Shown: positions 7,450-16,854, counted from the stretch's first letter. The stretch: 64,000 nt of DNA from Candidatus Lutibacillus vidarii (GCA_016717165.1 JADKGA010000002.1:1364001-1428000), one strand, 5' to 3'. Numbers and translations are program-made. Notes: a model not told the origin generated them from the letters alone.

Positions 7450-8157
7450 CTAGCGCCGCCGCCCGAGCAGCCAGCCGACCAGCAGGCCGAGCAGACCCGC
7501 CCCGACGAGCGGACCGAACTGCTTGAGCAGCACCGGGCCGGCGGCGGCACCGAGGTCGACGACGTCGGGCACCTCCCGGCCGTGCACCGCCGCCGGACGA
7601 GCCGGTATGCCGCCCGCGCTCGCGTCACCGCCGCCGGCCGCCCCGCCTGCCGTCGCGGCGAGGTCCTGCACCGGCATACCGTTCGCGCCGACGGCAGCAC
7701 GACCGGCCGCGCCGTCGGCGAAGCGACCCTCGAGGCAGTCGACGAACTGCTGGAGCAGCTTGTCCGAGACGTCCTGCATCACACCGCGGCCGAACTGGGC
7801 CGGTTTGCCGGTGACATTGAGGTCGGTGAGGACGTGGACGAAGGTTCGTCCCGGCGACTCCTCGGCCAGGACGATGGTGATCGTCGCTCCGGCCGTCCCG
7901 TTGCCGCGCTTGTCCTTGCCCTTGGCCTCCAGGACCATCCGGTGGGCGTGCTCGTCCCGCTCCACCCACGTGCCGGTGCCGGTGTAGACCAGCGCGATGG
8001 GGCCGAGCTTGACCTTCGCCGTCCCCTTGAACCCGCCCGCGGAGACATCGGTGACGGTTGCGCCGGGGAAGCAGGTCCCCAGATCCTCCAGGTCGAGGAA
8101 GGCAGCCCAGACCTGGTCGACCGGGGCAGGGACGGCGAAGTCGTGCTCGAGCTCCAT
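7450..8157 (-). CDS. coxG: CoxG-type membrane-docking protein (SRPBCC family)
   Basis: This 235-residue protein has an SRPBCC lipid/hydrophobic-pocket domain (about 1-150, starting M-E-L-E-H and containing C-F-P-G-A), an alanine/glycine-rich linker, and a C-terminal transmembrane helix ending in R-R-R. In carboxydotrophs CoxG recruits the dehydrogenase to the membrane; the tail anchor seen here fits that role. It starts four bases after the coxM stop and is the last gene of the coxSLMG unit. Confidence 0.85.
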   Translation of the reverse strand: MELEHDFAVPAPVDQVWAAFLDLEDLGTCFPGATVTDVSAGGFKGTAKVKLGPIALVYTGTGTWVERDEHAHRMVLEAKGKDKRGNGTAGATITIVLAEESPGRTFVHVLTDLNVTGKPAQFGRGVMQDVSDKLLQQFVDCLEGRFADGAAGRAAVGANGMPVQDLAATAGGAAGGGDASAGGIPARPAAVHGREVPDVVDLGAAAGPVLLKQFGPLVGAGLLGLLVGWLLGRRR

Positions 8158-8161
8158 CGCG

Positions 8162-9016
8162 TCAGCCTCCCGCGGCCTTGAGGACGGCCCGCGCGGTGAG
8201 CACCGTCGCCAGGTGACGCCGGTACTCCGCCGACCCGTTGAGGTCGCTCGGCGGGTTCGTCCCCTCGGCGGCCCGGGAGGCCGCCTCGCGAACGGCGTCG
8301 GCGGTCACCGGACGGCCGCGCAGAGCCTCCTCGACGCCCCGGGCCCGCAGCGGCGTCGAGCCCATGTTCGTCAGCCCGATCGCCGCCTCGGCGATGTGCC
8401 CGTCGGCGACGCGGACGGTCGCCGCAACCGCGACGATCGCCCACTGCTGGGCCACCCTGACGAACTTCTCGTATGCCGAACCGGCTCCGCCGTGCGACGG
8501 GATCCGGACCGAGGTGAGCAGCTCGCCCTCCCCCACCGCCGTCTCGAAGAGATCGGTGAAGTAGTCGTCCGCCGCGACCGTCCGCGAGCCACCGCTGCCG
8601 GTGATGACCATCGACGCGCCCAGCGCGAGGATCGGTGCGCCATAGTCGCCAGCGGGGTCGGCGTGGGCCAGCGACCCGCCGATCGTCCCCCGGTGACGCA
8701 CCTGGGCGTCGGCAACCTGGCTCACCGCGTCGGCCAGCACCCCGGCGTGCTCACGCACCAGCGGGCTGTTGGCGATCTCGTGGTGCGTCGTCATCGCGCC
8801 GATGACCAGGTCGGACCCATCGACGCTGATCCCGCGGAGGCCGTCGACCCGGCCGAGGTCGATGACCACCGATGGGGCGTTGAGCCGCATCTTCAGCACC
8901 GGCAGCAGGCTCTGCCCGCCGGCGATGACCTTGGCGTCGTCACCGCTCTCGGCCAGTGCGGCCAGCGCCTCGTCCACGGAGGTGGGGGCGACATACTCGA
9001 AGGTTGCGGGGATCAC
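8162..9016 (-). CDS. coxM: Molybdenum hydroxylase FAD subunit (CoxM-like)
   Basis: The 284-residue medium subunit carries both FAD motifs, A32-G-G-Q-S36 and G110-T-I-G-G-S-L, followed by the C-terminal CODH-flavoprotein domain. It passes electrons from the iron-sulfur subunit to FAD. The GTG start overlaps the coxL stop as GTGA. The length is typical of the family. Confidence 0.92.
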   Translation of the reverse strand: MIPATFEYVAPTSVDEALAALAESGDDAKVIAGGQSLLPVLKMRLNAPSVVIDLGRVDGLRGISVDGSDLVIGAMTTHHEIANSPLVREHAGVLADAVSQVADAQVRHRGTIGGSLAHADPAGDYGAPILALGASMVITGSGGSRTVAADDYFTDLFETAVGEGELLTSVRIPSHGGAGSAYEKFVRVAQQWAIVAVAATVRVADGHIAEAAIGLTNMGSTPLRARGVEEALRGRPVTADAVREAASRAAEGTNPPSDLNGSAEYRRHLATVLTARAVLKAAGG

Positions 9017-11493
9017 TGGGCACCTCCCTGCGTCGCGGCGCCGCTATCGGGGTCGTGGTTCGGGGCACCGGCACCGAGGTGGCTGGCGGCCGCCGCGGTG
9101 CTCGGCCCGCCCGAGCCCGAGGCGCCGCGGATCGCGGTCCAGACCCGTTCCGGGGTGCACGGCATCCGGATGTCGTTGACGCCGAGATGCCGCACCGCGT
9201 CAACGATCGCGTTGACGACCGCCGGCGTCGAGGCGATGGCTCCCGCCTCGCCGACGCCCTTGGTGCCGAGGGTGTTCGTCGTCGACGGGGAGGTCGTCTG
9301 GTCGACCGTCAGCGAGATCGTGTCGGCCGAGGACGGGATGGTGTAGTCGACGAGCGAGCCGCTGACCAGGGTGCCCGCGTCGTCGTAGACGGCCTCCTCC
9401 CACAGCGCCTGGGCGACGCCCTGGACGATGCCGCCGTGGACCTGACCGTGGACGATGAGCGGGTTGACGATCGTGCCGATGTCGTCGACGGCGACATACT
9501 TGCGCATCGTCGTCTGGCCGGTCTCGGTGTCGACCTCCATGGCGCACAGGTGGGTCCCGTGCGGGAAGGAGAAGCTCACCGGGTCGAAGGTCGCCTCGGA
9601 GTCGAGGTTCGGCTCGAAGCCGTCCGGGAGGTTGTGGGCCGAGAAGGCGGCCCAGACGACCTCGGCCATGGCCTGAGCGCTGTCCGTCCCGCGCACCGTG
9701 AACGAGCCGTTGGCGAAGTCGATGTCCTCGACGCTCGCTTCGAGCAGGTGGGCCGCGACGACACGGGCCTTCTCGATGACCTTGTCCGCGGCCCGGATCA
9801 CCGCCTCGGCACCGACGACGAGCGAGCGCGAGCCGTAGGTGTCCAGGCCCTTGTGGGCGACCTGGGTGTCACCGTGGAGCACCTCGACGTCCTCGAAGGG
9901 CACGCCAAGCCGGTCCGCGACGATCTGGCTCCACGCCGTCTCGTGGCCCTGGCCGTGCGGGGACGTCCCGGTGACGACCTCGACCTTGCCGGTCGGCAGC
10001 ATCCGGACCGACGCTGCCTCCCAGCCGCCGGCGGCATAGGACAGCGACCCGAGCACCCGCGACGGGGCGAGCCCGCACATCTCGGTGAAGGTCGAGACCC
10101 CGATGCCGAGCTGCACCGGGTCGTTGCTGGCCCGGCGCCGGGCCTGTTCGGCGCGCAGGTCGTCATACCCGAAGAGCTCCTTGGCGCGCGCGGTGGCGGC
10201 CTCGTAGTTGCCCGAGTCGTACTCCAGCCCACAGACCGAGGTGAACGGGAACTGCTCGTGGCGGATCCAGTTGCGCTCGCGGATCTCCAGCGGGTCGACC
10301 CCGACCTCGACGGCCAGCTCGTCCATGAGCCGCTCGATGGCGTAGGTGGCCTCCGGCCGTCCGGCGCCGCGGTAGGCGTCGGTCCACGTCTTGTTGGTGA
10401 AGACATTGCGGCAGGTGAAGTGGTACGCGGGGAACGTGTAGATCGCGTTGAACATGAACGCGCCAAGGATCGGCACGCCCGGGGTGACCAGGCCGAGGTA
10501 GGCACCCATGTCGGCGAGCAGCTCGACCTTGAGCCCGGTGACGTGACCGTCCGCGGTCGCCGCGAGGGTGAGCTTCTGCCACTGGTCACGGCCGTGGTGG
10601 GCCGAGACGAGCGACTCCGAGCGGGTCTCGGTGTACTTGCACGGCTTGCCGGTATGCCGGGCCGCGAGCACGGTGATGACCTCTTCGGGGGTGAACTGGA
10701 GCTTTCCGCCGAAGCCGCCTCCGACGTCCGGCGCGATGACCCGGATCTTGCTCTCCGGGATGCCGAGGACCGCCGCGGTGAAGATCCGGACGAAGTGCGG
10801 CACCTGGGTGGACGACCAGATGGTCAGCTGCTCACCGGTGGGGTCGCAGACGAACGAGCGGGGCTCCATGAACGCGGGGATGAGCCGCTGCTGGCGGTAC
10901 TCGCGCTCGATGACGATGCCGCCGTCGCGGGCGGCAGAGATCGCCGCCTCGACATCACCGCCGGTCCCAGCGGCGCCGGAGTCGAAGGTCCACACCGCAG
11001 AGGTGTTGGTGCCCAGGTCGGGGTGCGCGAGGGTCTGGTCGGCCGCGGCCGCCTTGAGCTCCAGGGCGGCAGGCAGCTCGTCGTACTCGACGTCGACCAG
11101 CTCAGCGGCGTCCCGGGCCTCCCCGGGGCTGCGTGCGATGACGACGGCGACGATCTCCCCGGCGAAGGCGACCCGGTCGACGGCGATCGACGGGTGCGTC
11201 GGGGCCTTCTGGTCAGGGGTGATCGGCCAGGCGCAGGGCAGTCCGCCCTGGATGTCCTTGACGTCCTCGCCGGTGAGCACGGCGACGACATTGGGGGCCT
11301 GGCGGGCCGCGTCCGCGTCCACCGAGGTGATCCGGGCGTGGGCGTACGGGCTGCGCACCATCGCGAGGTGGAGCATCCCCGGGAGGGTGAGATTGTCGGT
11401 CCACCGGGTTCGGCCGACGATGAGCCGGGCGTCCTCCTTGCGGCGACGTGGGCTGCCAACCTCGGTTGCGGGGCGGTCGTCGACGACGGTCAT
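9013..11493 (-). CDS. coxL: Molybdenum hydroxylase large subunit, form II CoxL-like
   Basis: The 826-residue catalytic subunit binds molybdopterin cytosine dinucleotide. The active-site loop reads A-Y-R-G-A-G-R at 373-379, the form II signature. True form I CO dehydrogenases have A-Y-x-C-S-F-R with a catalytic selenium/copper-binding cysteine, absent here. The G-G-G-F-G-G motif (258-263) and the C-terminal G-V-G-E-A-G block with the catalytic glutamate are intact. Gene order S-L-M also fits form II. CO oxidation is therefore unproven; an aldehyde or N-heterocycle is possible. The ATG at 11493 follows GGAGG and overlaps the coxS stop. Confidence 0.92.
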   Translation of the reverse strand: MTVVDDRPATEVGSPRRRKEDARLIVGRTRWTDNLTLPGMLHLAMVRSPYAHARITSVDADAARQAPNVVAVLTGEDVKDIQGGLPCAWPITPDQKAPTHPSIAVDRVAFAGEIVAVVIARSPGEARDAAELVDVEYDELPAALELKAAAADQTLAHPDLGTNTSAVWTFDSGAAGTGGDVEAAISAARDGGIVIEREYRQQRLIPAFMEPRSFVCDPTGEQLTIWSSTQVPHFVRIFTAAVLGIPESKIRVIAPDVGGGFGGKLQFTPEEVITVLAARHTGKPCKYTETRSESLVSAHHGRDQWQKLTLAATADGHVTGLKVELLADMGAYLGLVTPGVPILGAFMFNAIYTFPAYHFTCRNVFTNKTWTDAYRGAGRPEATYAIERLMDELAVEVGVDPLEIRERNWIRHEQFPFTSVCGLEYDSGNYEAATARAKELFGYDDLRAEQARRRASNDPVQLGIGVSTFTEMCGLAPSRVLGSLSYAAGGWEAASVRMLPTGKVEVVTGTSPHGQGHETAWSQIVADRLGVPFEDVEVLHGDTQVAHKGLDTYGSRSLVVGAEAVIRAADKVIEKARVVAAHLLEASVEDIDFANGSFTVRGTDSAQAMAEVVWAAFSAHNLPDGFEPNLDSEATFDPVSFSFPHGTHLCAMEVDTETGQTTMRKYVAVDDIGTIVNPLIVHGQVHGGIVQGVAQALWEEAVYDDAGTLVSGSLVDYTIPSSADTISLTVDQTTSPSTTNTLGTKGVGEAGAIASTPAVVNAIVDAVRHLGVNDIRMPCTPERVWTAIRGASGSGGPSTAAAASHLGAGAPNHDPDSGAATQGGAQ

Positions 11494-11966
11494 GACTGGC
11501 CTCCGCTCATGGCGCCGGCGCCCTGCTGCACGGCCTTGACGATGTTGTGGTAGCCGGTGCACCGGCAGAGGTTGCCCTCAAGCCCTTCGCGGACCTCGGC
11601 CTCGGTGGGGTGGGGGTTCTCGGTGACGAGGTCGACCGCCTGCATGATCATCCCCGGGGTGCAGAAGCCGCACTGGAGGGCGTGGCAGTCCCGGAAGGCC
11701 TCCTGCATCGGGTGCAGGGTGGCACCGTTGGCGAGCCCCTCGATCGTCGTCACCTCGTGCCCGTCGGTCTGGACCGCGAGCAGCTGGCAGGACTTCACAC
11801 TGCGGCCGTCGAGGTGCACCGTGCACGCACCGCAGTTGCCGGTGTCGCAGCCCACCACGGTCCCGACCTTGCCGAGCCGATCTCGGAGGTACTGCACGAG
11901 CAGCGTTCGCGGCTCGACGTCGTCGGTGTATCTCGTCCCGTCAACCGTGACGGTGATCCGCGTCAT
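11490..11966 (-). CDS. coxS: Molybdenum hydroxylase 2Fe-2S subunit (CoxS-like)
   Basis: The 158-residue small subunit has all eight cluster cysteines: C40, C45, C48 and C60 in the plant-ferredoxin-type N-terminal domain, and C99, C102, C134 and C136 in the helical domain (C-G-F-C and C-R-C-T-G-Y). It relays electrons from the Mo site to FAD. It is the first gene of the unit, with GGAGG five bases before its ATG and a 145-base divergent control region upstream. Confidence 0.95.
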   Translation of the reverse strand: MTRITVTVDGTRYTDDVEPRTLLVQYLRDRLGKVGTVVGCDTGNCGACTVHLDGRSVKSCQLLAVQTDGHEVTTIEGLANGATLHPMQEAFRDCHALQCGFCTPGMIMQAVDLVTENPHPTEAEVREGLEGNLCRCTGYHNIVKAVQQGAGAMSGGQS

Positions 11967-11986
11967 AGGTCCTCCTTGGACTGGCG

Positions 11987-12026
11987 CCTTGCCGCATAGT
12001 GGCGCGGCTCACACTACGCCGCAAGG
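11987..12026. promoter_or_regulatory. Inverted repeat over the coxS promoter region
   Basis: CCTTGCCGCATAGTG and CACTACGCCGCAAGG (plus two extra bases) are inverted copies with two mismatches, separated by about ten bases. On the minus strand the arms include TAGTGT and CACTAT, either of which could be the coxS -10. It could be an operator or a leader hairpin. Confidence 0.4.
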
Positions 12027-12042
12027 GGTGACCTGGATCACC
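12027..12042. promoter_or_regulatory. Candidate Crp/GlxR-type site
   Basis: GGTGACCTGGATCACC has the GTGA-N6-TCAC geometry of Crp-family operators. It lies about 60 bases upstream of coxS and 70 bases upstream of the divergent exporter gene. No Crp gene is in the window. Confidence 0.3.
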
Positions 12043-12111
12043 GCGATGACCTGTGAGCTCCCGACGCCGGACGGTCGTGCACGAGAACGCCCGATATGGC
12101 ACGGTCGGGGG

Positions 12112-13029
12112 ATGCCTCACCACCGTGGCGCGGTACTTTCCGCTGTGGCAAGTGGTGCCCTCTTCGGCACCGCCGGGACCGCGGCCGCGTTCGCGCCCGT
12201 CACGGCCAGCCCGCTCGGGATCGGCTGGGTCCGGATCGCCGGCGGGGCCCTCGTCCTCACGGTCGTGACCGGTCTGCTCGGGCGACGGCTCCGCGAGATC
12301 CGTTCTGCGGTCCGGCGCCCGCTGCTGTGGGTCGCCGCCGCCGGAGCCGCCGGCTACCAGGTGTGCTTCTTCGCCGCGACCCGCAACGCCTCGGTCGCTC
12401 TCGCCACGCTCGTCGCGGTCGGGTCGGCGCCGCTGTTCTCCGGCTTCCTCGGCCGGCTCACCCTCGGTCACCGCCTCCCCCGGATCTGGTATGCCGCCAC
12501 CGCTGTCGCCCTGGTGGGGCTGGTCATCGACTCGTGGTCCGGGATCACCGAGGCCGAGCTCGGACCGGCGGTGGGCCTCGGGGTCACCCTCGCCATCGGC
12601 TCGGGCGTGAGCATCGCCACCTATACCGTCGCGGCCACCCGGCTGATGGAGGACGGGATGGGCCAGCTGCCCCTTACCGCGGCCGCCTATCTCGTCGGTG
12701 CGGCGCTGCTCGTCCCGGTCGCCCTCACCCAGCCGCGCGCCTGGGTGGGCGAGCCGTCCGGGATCGCCGTGGGGGTCTATCTCGCCGTGGCGACCATGGC
12801 GCTGGCGAACCTGTTCTACCTCCGCGGCCTCGCGCGGCTACGCCCCGGGCCGACGGCGACCCTGACCCTCATGGACCCCGTCGTCGCCGGGCTGCTCGGC
12901 GTGCTGGTCCTGCGGGAGCGACCTGCGGGGGCGGCATACGTCGGCTTTGCGCTCGTCCTGGTCGGGCTGGGAGTGCAGGCCTGGGCGTCCGCCACCCGCG
13001 GCGAGGAGGCCCTTCCCGCGGTCGGCTGA
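12112..13029 (+). CDS. EamA-family (DMT) transporter
   Basis: The 305-residue protein has about ten hydrophobic segments arranged as two five-helix repeats (about 1-145 and 150-295), as in EamA/RhaT metabolite exporters. The substrate is unknown. It is transcribed away from coxS and towards xdhC, splitting the molybdenum-enzyme locus. The ATG at 12112 has only a weak G-rich stretch upstream; a CACGGT sequence six bases before it could be a -10 of a leaderless message. Confidence 0.85.
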   Translation: MPHHRGAVLSAVASGALFGTAGTAAAFAPVTASPLGIGWVRIAGGALVLTVVTGLLGRRLREIRSAVRRPLLWVAAAGAAGYQVCFFAATRNASVALATLVAVGSAPLFSGFLGRLTLGHRLPRIWYAATAVALVGLVIDSWSGITEAELGPAVGLGVTLAIGSGVSIATYTVAATRLMEDGMGQLPLTAAAYLVGAALLVPVALTQPRAWVGEPSGIAVGVYLAVATMALANLFYLRGLARLRPGPTATLTLMDPVVAGLLGVLVLRERPAGAAYVGFALVLVGLGVQAWASATRGEEALPAVG

Positions 13030-13052
13030 CCGTCCCTACTGTGGCCGGGGAG

Positions 13053-14201
13053 CTACCGAGGGACGTCGGGGTGGGCGTGGATCGGGCCGTCACCGTCGGC
13101 GAGGCGCGTTCCCCCGCCACCCCAGCGCCGGGCGATGATCTCCGCCGCAATCGACACCGCGGTCTCCTCGGGGGTACGGGCCCCCAGGTCGAGGCCGATC
13201 GGGCTGGACAGGCGGGCGATCTCGGCGTCGGACAGGCCGGCCTCCCGGAGCCGGACGATGCGGTCGGCGTGCGTGCGCCGCGAGCCCATCGCCCCGACGT
13301 AGGCGACGGCGGGTAGGCGCAGCGCCACCTGGAGCAGCGGGACGTCGAACTTCGGGTCGTGGGTGAGGACGGCCAGAACGGTCCGCTCGTCGATCCGTCC
13401 GGCCGCCACCTCGTCGGCGAGGTAGCGGTGCGGCCAGGTCACCACGACCTCGTCGGCGTCCGGGAACCGGGACCGCGTGGCGAAGACCGGCCGCGCGTCG
13501 CACACCGTGACGTGGTAGCCGAGGAAGGACCCCATCCGGGCCACGGCCGCGGCGAAGTCGATCGCCCCGAAGACGAGCATCCGCGGCTTCGGGGCGTATG
13601 ACGACACGAAAACTCGCATCCCCTCGCCCCGACGCTCACCGTCTGGACCATAGGTGAGCGTCTCGCTGCGCCCGGTGGCCAGCAGCCCGCGGGCGTCGTC
13701 GAGGGCCGCCGCATCGGCCCGCGCCGACCCGAGCGACGCGGCGCGCTCCGGGTCACCCGAGCCCTCCGGGCGGACGACGATCCGGCGACCGACGAGCGAG
13801 CGGTCCGGGTGGTCGATGACGGTGGCGACCGCGACCGGGCGGCCCGCGTCGATATCGTCGGCCACCGCCCCGAGCTCGGGGAAGGTCGTCAGGGAGACCG
13901 GCTCGACGAAGACGTCGAGGATCCCTCCGCAGGTCAGCCCGACCGCGAAGGCGTCGTCGTCGGAGACGCCATACCGCTTGAGGGCAGGCACACCGGACCC
14001 GACCACCTCGCCGGACACCTCGTAGACCGCGCCCTCGACGCACCCACCCGAGACCGAGCCGACCGCTTCGCCGGCGGGGCCGACGAGCATCGCGGCACCG
14101 GGCGGGCGCGGGGCAGAGCGGAAGGTGGCCACCACCGTGGCGACCCCGATCGTGTGACCGGCCCGCCACCAGGGCAGCAGCTCGGCGAGGACGTCACGCA
14201 C
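13053..14201 (-). CDS. XdhC/CoxI-family maturation factor
   Basis: The 382 residues comprise an N-terminal XdhC domain (about 8-75, with G-S-V-S-G-G-C-V-E) and a C-terminal Rossmann domain. XdhC proteins bind and protect the molybdenum cofactor and help its sulfuration and insertion into hydroxylases. The GTG start at 14201 has GGAGG nine bases upstream and overlaps the coxE stop by eight bases, so it is the last gene of mocA-moxR-coxE-xdhC. The frame stays open further upstream but without conserved sequence. Confidence 0.88.
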   Translation of the reverse strand: MRDVLAELLPWWRAGHTIGVATVVATFRSAPRPPGAAMLVGPAGEAVGSVSGGCVEGAVYEVSGEVVGSGVPALKRYGVSDDDAFAVGLTCGGILDVFVEPVSLTTFPELGAVADDIDAGRPVAVATVIDHPDRSLVGRRIVVRPEGSGDPERAASLGSARADAAALDDARGLLATGRSETLTYGPDGERRGEGMRVFVSSYAPKPRMLVFGAIDFAAAVARMGSFLGYHVTVCDARPVFATRSRFPDADEVVVTWPHRYLADEVAAGRIDERTVLAVLTHDPKFDVPLLQVALRLPAVAYVGAMGSRRTHADRIVRLREAGLSDAEIARLSSPIGLDLGARTPEETAVSIAAEIIARRWGGGGTRLADGDGPIHAHPDVPR

Positions 14202-15300
14202 GGGCGAGCACCTCCAAGAGCTCGAGGTAGGCGCCGAGCGAGTGCCCGGCGACGAAGTGGTCAACATACGGCAGAGCCGCGACAATCCCCTGCTGGATCG
14301 GCTGGTAGCCCGCCTTCCCCCGGTGCGGGTTGAGCCACACGACCCGGTGAGCCAGCTGGGCCAGATGCCGCATCTGCTCCCCCAAAGTGCTGGCGTCGCC
14401 GCGCTCCCACCCGTCGCTGCACACCACGACGACGGCGCCGCGCGCCACGCCCCGACGGCCCCAACGGGTGATGAAGGCGCCCAGCGTCTCGCCGAGCCGG
14501 GTGCCCCCGGACCAGTCCGGGACGGCCTGTCCGGCGTCGTGCAGCGCCCGGTCCGGGTCGCGCTGACGCAGCGCCCGGGTCACCCGGGTCAGCCGGGTCC
14601 CCACGGTGAAGACCTCGGCCGGGGCTCCGGAGCGGAGGTACCGGTGCGCCACCCGCAGCAAGACGTCGGCGTAGGGGCTCATCGAGCCGGAGACGTCGAT
14701 GAGCAGGACGACCCGTCGGGGTCGGGTGTGTCGGCGCCGCCAGGCGAGGTCGGTCGGCTCACCGAGGTGCTTGAGCTGGGCGCGCAGGGTGCGGTGCGGG
14801 TCGACCTCGCCGCGCCGGCTCGGCAGCCGCCGAGTCCCTCGCCGCAGCGGGGCCCGGGGGCGCAGGGTGTCGATCGTCGCCGCGAGCAGCTGCTTCTCCG
14901 CGGCGGTGAGGGTGGTGACGTCGCGGTGCCGGAGGACCTCGACGGCGCTGGCGGCGACCTTGAGCACCTCGTCGTCTGGGTCCTCGGTGGGCCGGCCAGC
15001 GGCGCCCTCGTCGCTGTCCAGCCACACCTGCGGCCGGGTGCGTTCGGGCGGCACTGAGGTCAGCCCACGCTCCTCACCGCCGAACCACCCGGTGAAGACC
15101 TGGTCATAGCGCTCGATGTCCTCCGGCCCCGAGCACAGCGTCGCCCGGCCGGCCCAGTAGGTCGCGGCGCGGTCCGACATACCGACGGTGGCGACGGCGA
15201 GCAGGTAGGTCGACTCGCGGTCCGCAGTGACCGGGAGCCCAGCCGCGCGCAGCGCGCGGGCGAACCCGAGAAGGATCCCGTCCGGCGCGAGCGTCGTCAC
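14194..15300 (-). CDS. coxE: CoxE-like VWA-domain protein
   Basis: The 368-residue protein carries a C-terminal von Willebrand A domain with the MIDAS motif D202-V-S204-G-S206-M and an arginine-rich middle region. CoxE works with the MoxR-type ATPase CoxD to build the active-site metal centre. The GTG start overlaps the stop of the ATPase gene (GTGA), showing tight coupling of the pair. Confidence 0.88.
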   Translation of the reverse strand: MTTLAPDGILLGFARALRAAGLPVTADRESTYLLAVATVGMSDRAATYWAGRATLCSGPEDIERYDQVFTGWFGGEERGLTSVPPERTRPQVWLDSDEGAAGRPTEDPDDEVLKVAASAVEVLRHRDVTTLTAAEKQLLAATIDTLRPRAPLRRGTRRLPSRRGEVDPHRTLRAQLKHLGEPTDLAWRRRHTRPRRVVLLIDVSGSMSPYADVLLRVAHRYLRSGAPAEVFTVGTRLTRVTRALRQRDPDRALHDAGQAVPDWSGGTRLGETLGAFITRWGRRGVARGAVVVVCSDGWERGDASTLGEQMRHLAQLAHRVVWLNPHRGKAGYQPIQQGIVAALPYVDHFVAGHSLGAYLELLEVLARA

Positions 15301-16202
15301 CGGGACAGGATCCGGTCGAGCATCATCCGGACCCGGTCGGCGTCCTCGCGGTACTTCACCGCCACCCCGAGGGTGCGAGCGGCGGTCTCGACGTCGACGA
15401 CCTCGGTCCCGAGCTGGTGCAACGCGCGGGCCCAGTCGAGGGTCTCGGCGACCCCGGGCGGCTTGATGAGGTCGGTGGTGGTCCGAAGCAGCTGGGTGAG
15501 CCGGACGACCTGCTCACCGAGCGCCTCGCTGACCTCGGGCGCCCGGCTGCGGACGATGGCGAGCTCGCGCTCCAGCCCCGGGTGCTCGATCCAGTGGTAG
15601 AGGCAGCGCCGCTTCAGGGCGTCGTGGACCTCGCGGGTGCGGTTCGAGGTGAGCACGACGATCGGCGGCTGCTCGGCGCGGACGGTACCGAGCTCGGGGA
15701 TGCTCACCTGGTAGGTCGAGAGCACCTCGAGGAGGAAGGCCTCGAACTCGTCGTCGGCCCGGTCGACCTCGTCGACCAGCAGCACGCACGGACTCTCCTG
15801 GAGGGCCCGAAGGACCGGCCGGGCCAGGAGGAACCGGGTGGTGAACAGGTCGGCCTCGACCTGGCCGAGGTCGACATCCGACCCCTGCCCGCCCCGCCGG
15901 GCCGTCGACTCGACCGCGCGCAGGTGGAGGATCTGCCGCGGGAAGTCCCAGTCGTAGAGCGCCTGCGAGGCGTCGATGCCCTCGTAGCACTGGAGCCGGA
16001 CCAGCGGGATGCCCAGGCCAAGCGCCAGCGCCTCGGCCAGTGCCGTCTTCCCGGTCCCGGGCTCTCCCTCGAGCAGCAGCGGTCGGTGCAGCCGCAGCGC
16101 GAGGAAGCCGATCGTCGCCAGGGCGTCGTCGCAGAGGTACCCGGTGCTTGCCAGGGTCTGCGCCAGGCCCGCGGCAGAGGTCACCTGATCCGTGGGGAGC
16201 AT
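15297..16202 (-). CDS. MoxR/CoxD-type AAA+ ATPase
   Basis: The 301-residue AAA+ protein has Walker A G46-E-P-G-T-G-K-T53 and Walker B L-L-V-D-E-V-D at 141-147. It should act as chaperone partner of the adjacent VWA protein in maturing the hydroxylase. The start is uncertain: ATG 16202 fits the usual N-terminus but has no ribosome-binding site. A GTG at 16238 would overlap the upstream gene by 11 bases and could be reached by coupling. Confidence 0.87.
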   Translation of the reverse strand: MLPTDQVTSAAGLAQTLASTGYLCDDALATIGFLALRLHRPLLLEGEPGTGKTALAEALALGLGIPLVRLQCYEGIDASQALYDWDFPRQILHLRAVESTARRGGQGSDVDLGQVEADLFTTRFLLARPVLRALQESPCVLLVDEVDRADDEFEAFLLEVLSTYQVSIPELGTVRAEQPPIVVLTSNRTREVHDALKRRCLYHWIEHPGLERELAIVRSRAPEVSEALGEQVVRLTQLLRTTTDLIKPPGVAETLDWARALHQLGTEVVDVETAARTLGVAVKYREDADRVRMMLDRILSR

Positions 16203-16227
16203 GGGGACAGCATGGCCGCTGGGCCGG

Positions 16228-16827
16228 TCAAGCTCCACTGTCGTCCATGAGGTCCTGCGGTGTGTCGACATCCCACCCGGTCGCGAGGTCGCCGCACTCG
16301 ACGGTGCGGTGTGGGTGGGTGGCCAGGTAGTCCCGTGCTCCCCGGTCGCCTTCGGCCATTTCTCGTATGCCGGACCAGTGGTCTCGTCCGAGGACGACGG
16401 GGTGACCTGGACGACCGCCGTATGCCGCCCGCACCAGGGCGCTGGGGGCGCTGGGGCCGTTGGCTGAGGGCGCCGCGACGAGCCGGACGACGACGTCCGA
16501 GCCGACGTCAGGGAGGTCGACCAGGGTGACGACCGCCGCGTTGACGGCCAAGTCGTCGAGGGCCGCCAGCCCGGCGCGGAGCGACTCCCCCATCCCCTGC
16601 GCCCAGGTCGGGCAGTCGACGATGCGCACCGGCGCGGCCGCCAGGTGCTCGCGGACCGACTCCCCGGCCGCCCCGACGACGACCACCACGGGGTCGCAGC
16701 CGCCGTCGCGCAGCGACGCGACCGCGTGGTCGACATACCGGCGCCCGTCCGCCCTGGTCAGCAGCGCCTTCGGCGCGCCGAACCGGCGTCCGCCACCCGC
16801 GGCGAGGACCAGTCCGGCAACGCTCAT
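16228..16827 (-). CDS. MocA-like molybdenum cofactor cytidylyltransferase
   Basis: The 199-residue nucleotidyltransferase shows the L-A-A-G-G-G-R-R-F-G...K20 signature and a D-L-P-D metal-binding motif. Members attach CMP to molybdopterin, giving the cofactor form that xanthine-oxidase-family enzymes need. MobA (GMP) is the alternative; the cox context favours the cytidylyl form. It is the first gene of the accessory operon and starts 27 bases from the divergent capA-like gene. Confidence 0.8.
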   Translation of the reverse strand: MSVAGLVLAAGGGRRFGAPKALLTRADGRRYVDHAVASLRDGGCDPVVVVVGAAGESVREHLAAAPVRIVDCPTWAQGMGESLRAGLAALDDLAVNAAVVTLVDLPDVGSDVVVRLVAAPSANGPSAPSALVRAAYGGRPGHPVVLGRDHWSGIREMAEGDRGARDYLATHPHRTVECGDLATGWDVDTPQDLMDDSGA

Positions 16828-16854
16828 GGCGGCAATGCTGGCAGACTCGGCCGC

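Noticed and set aside
8956..11553. Long plus-strand open frame opposite coxL (also similar frames opposite acnA and parC)
   Set aside because: In very GC-rich DNA the antisense frame lacks stop codons. The opposite strand encodes clear, conserved enzymes with coupled starts.
8162..11966. Calling the enzyme a true carbon monoxide dehydrogenase
   Set aside because: The active-site loop lacks the cysteine of form I enzymes, so only the form II label is supported.
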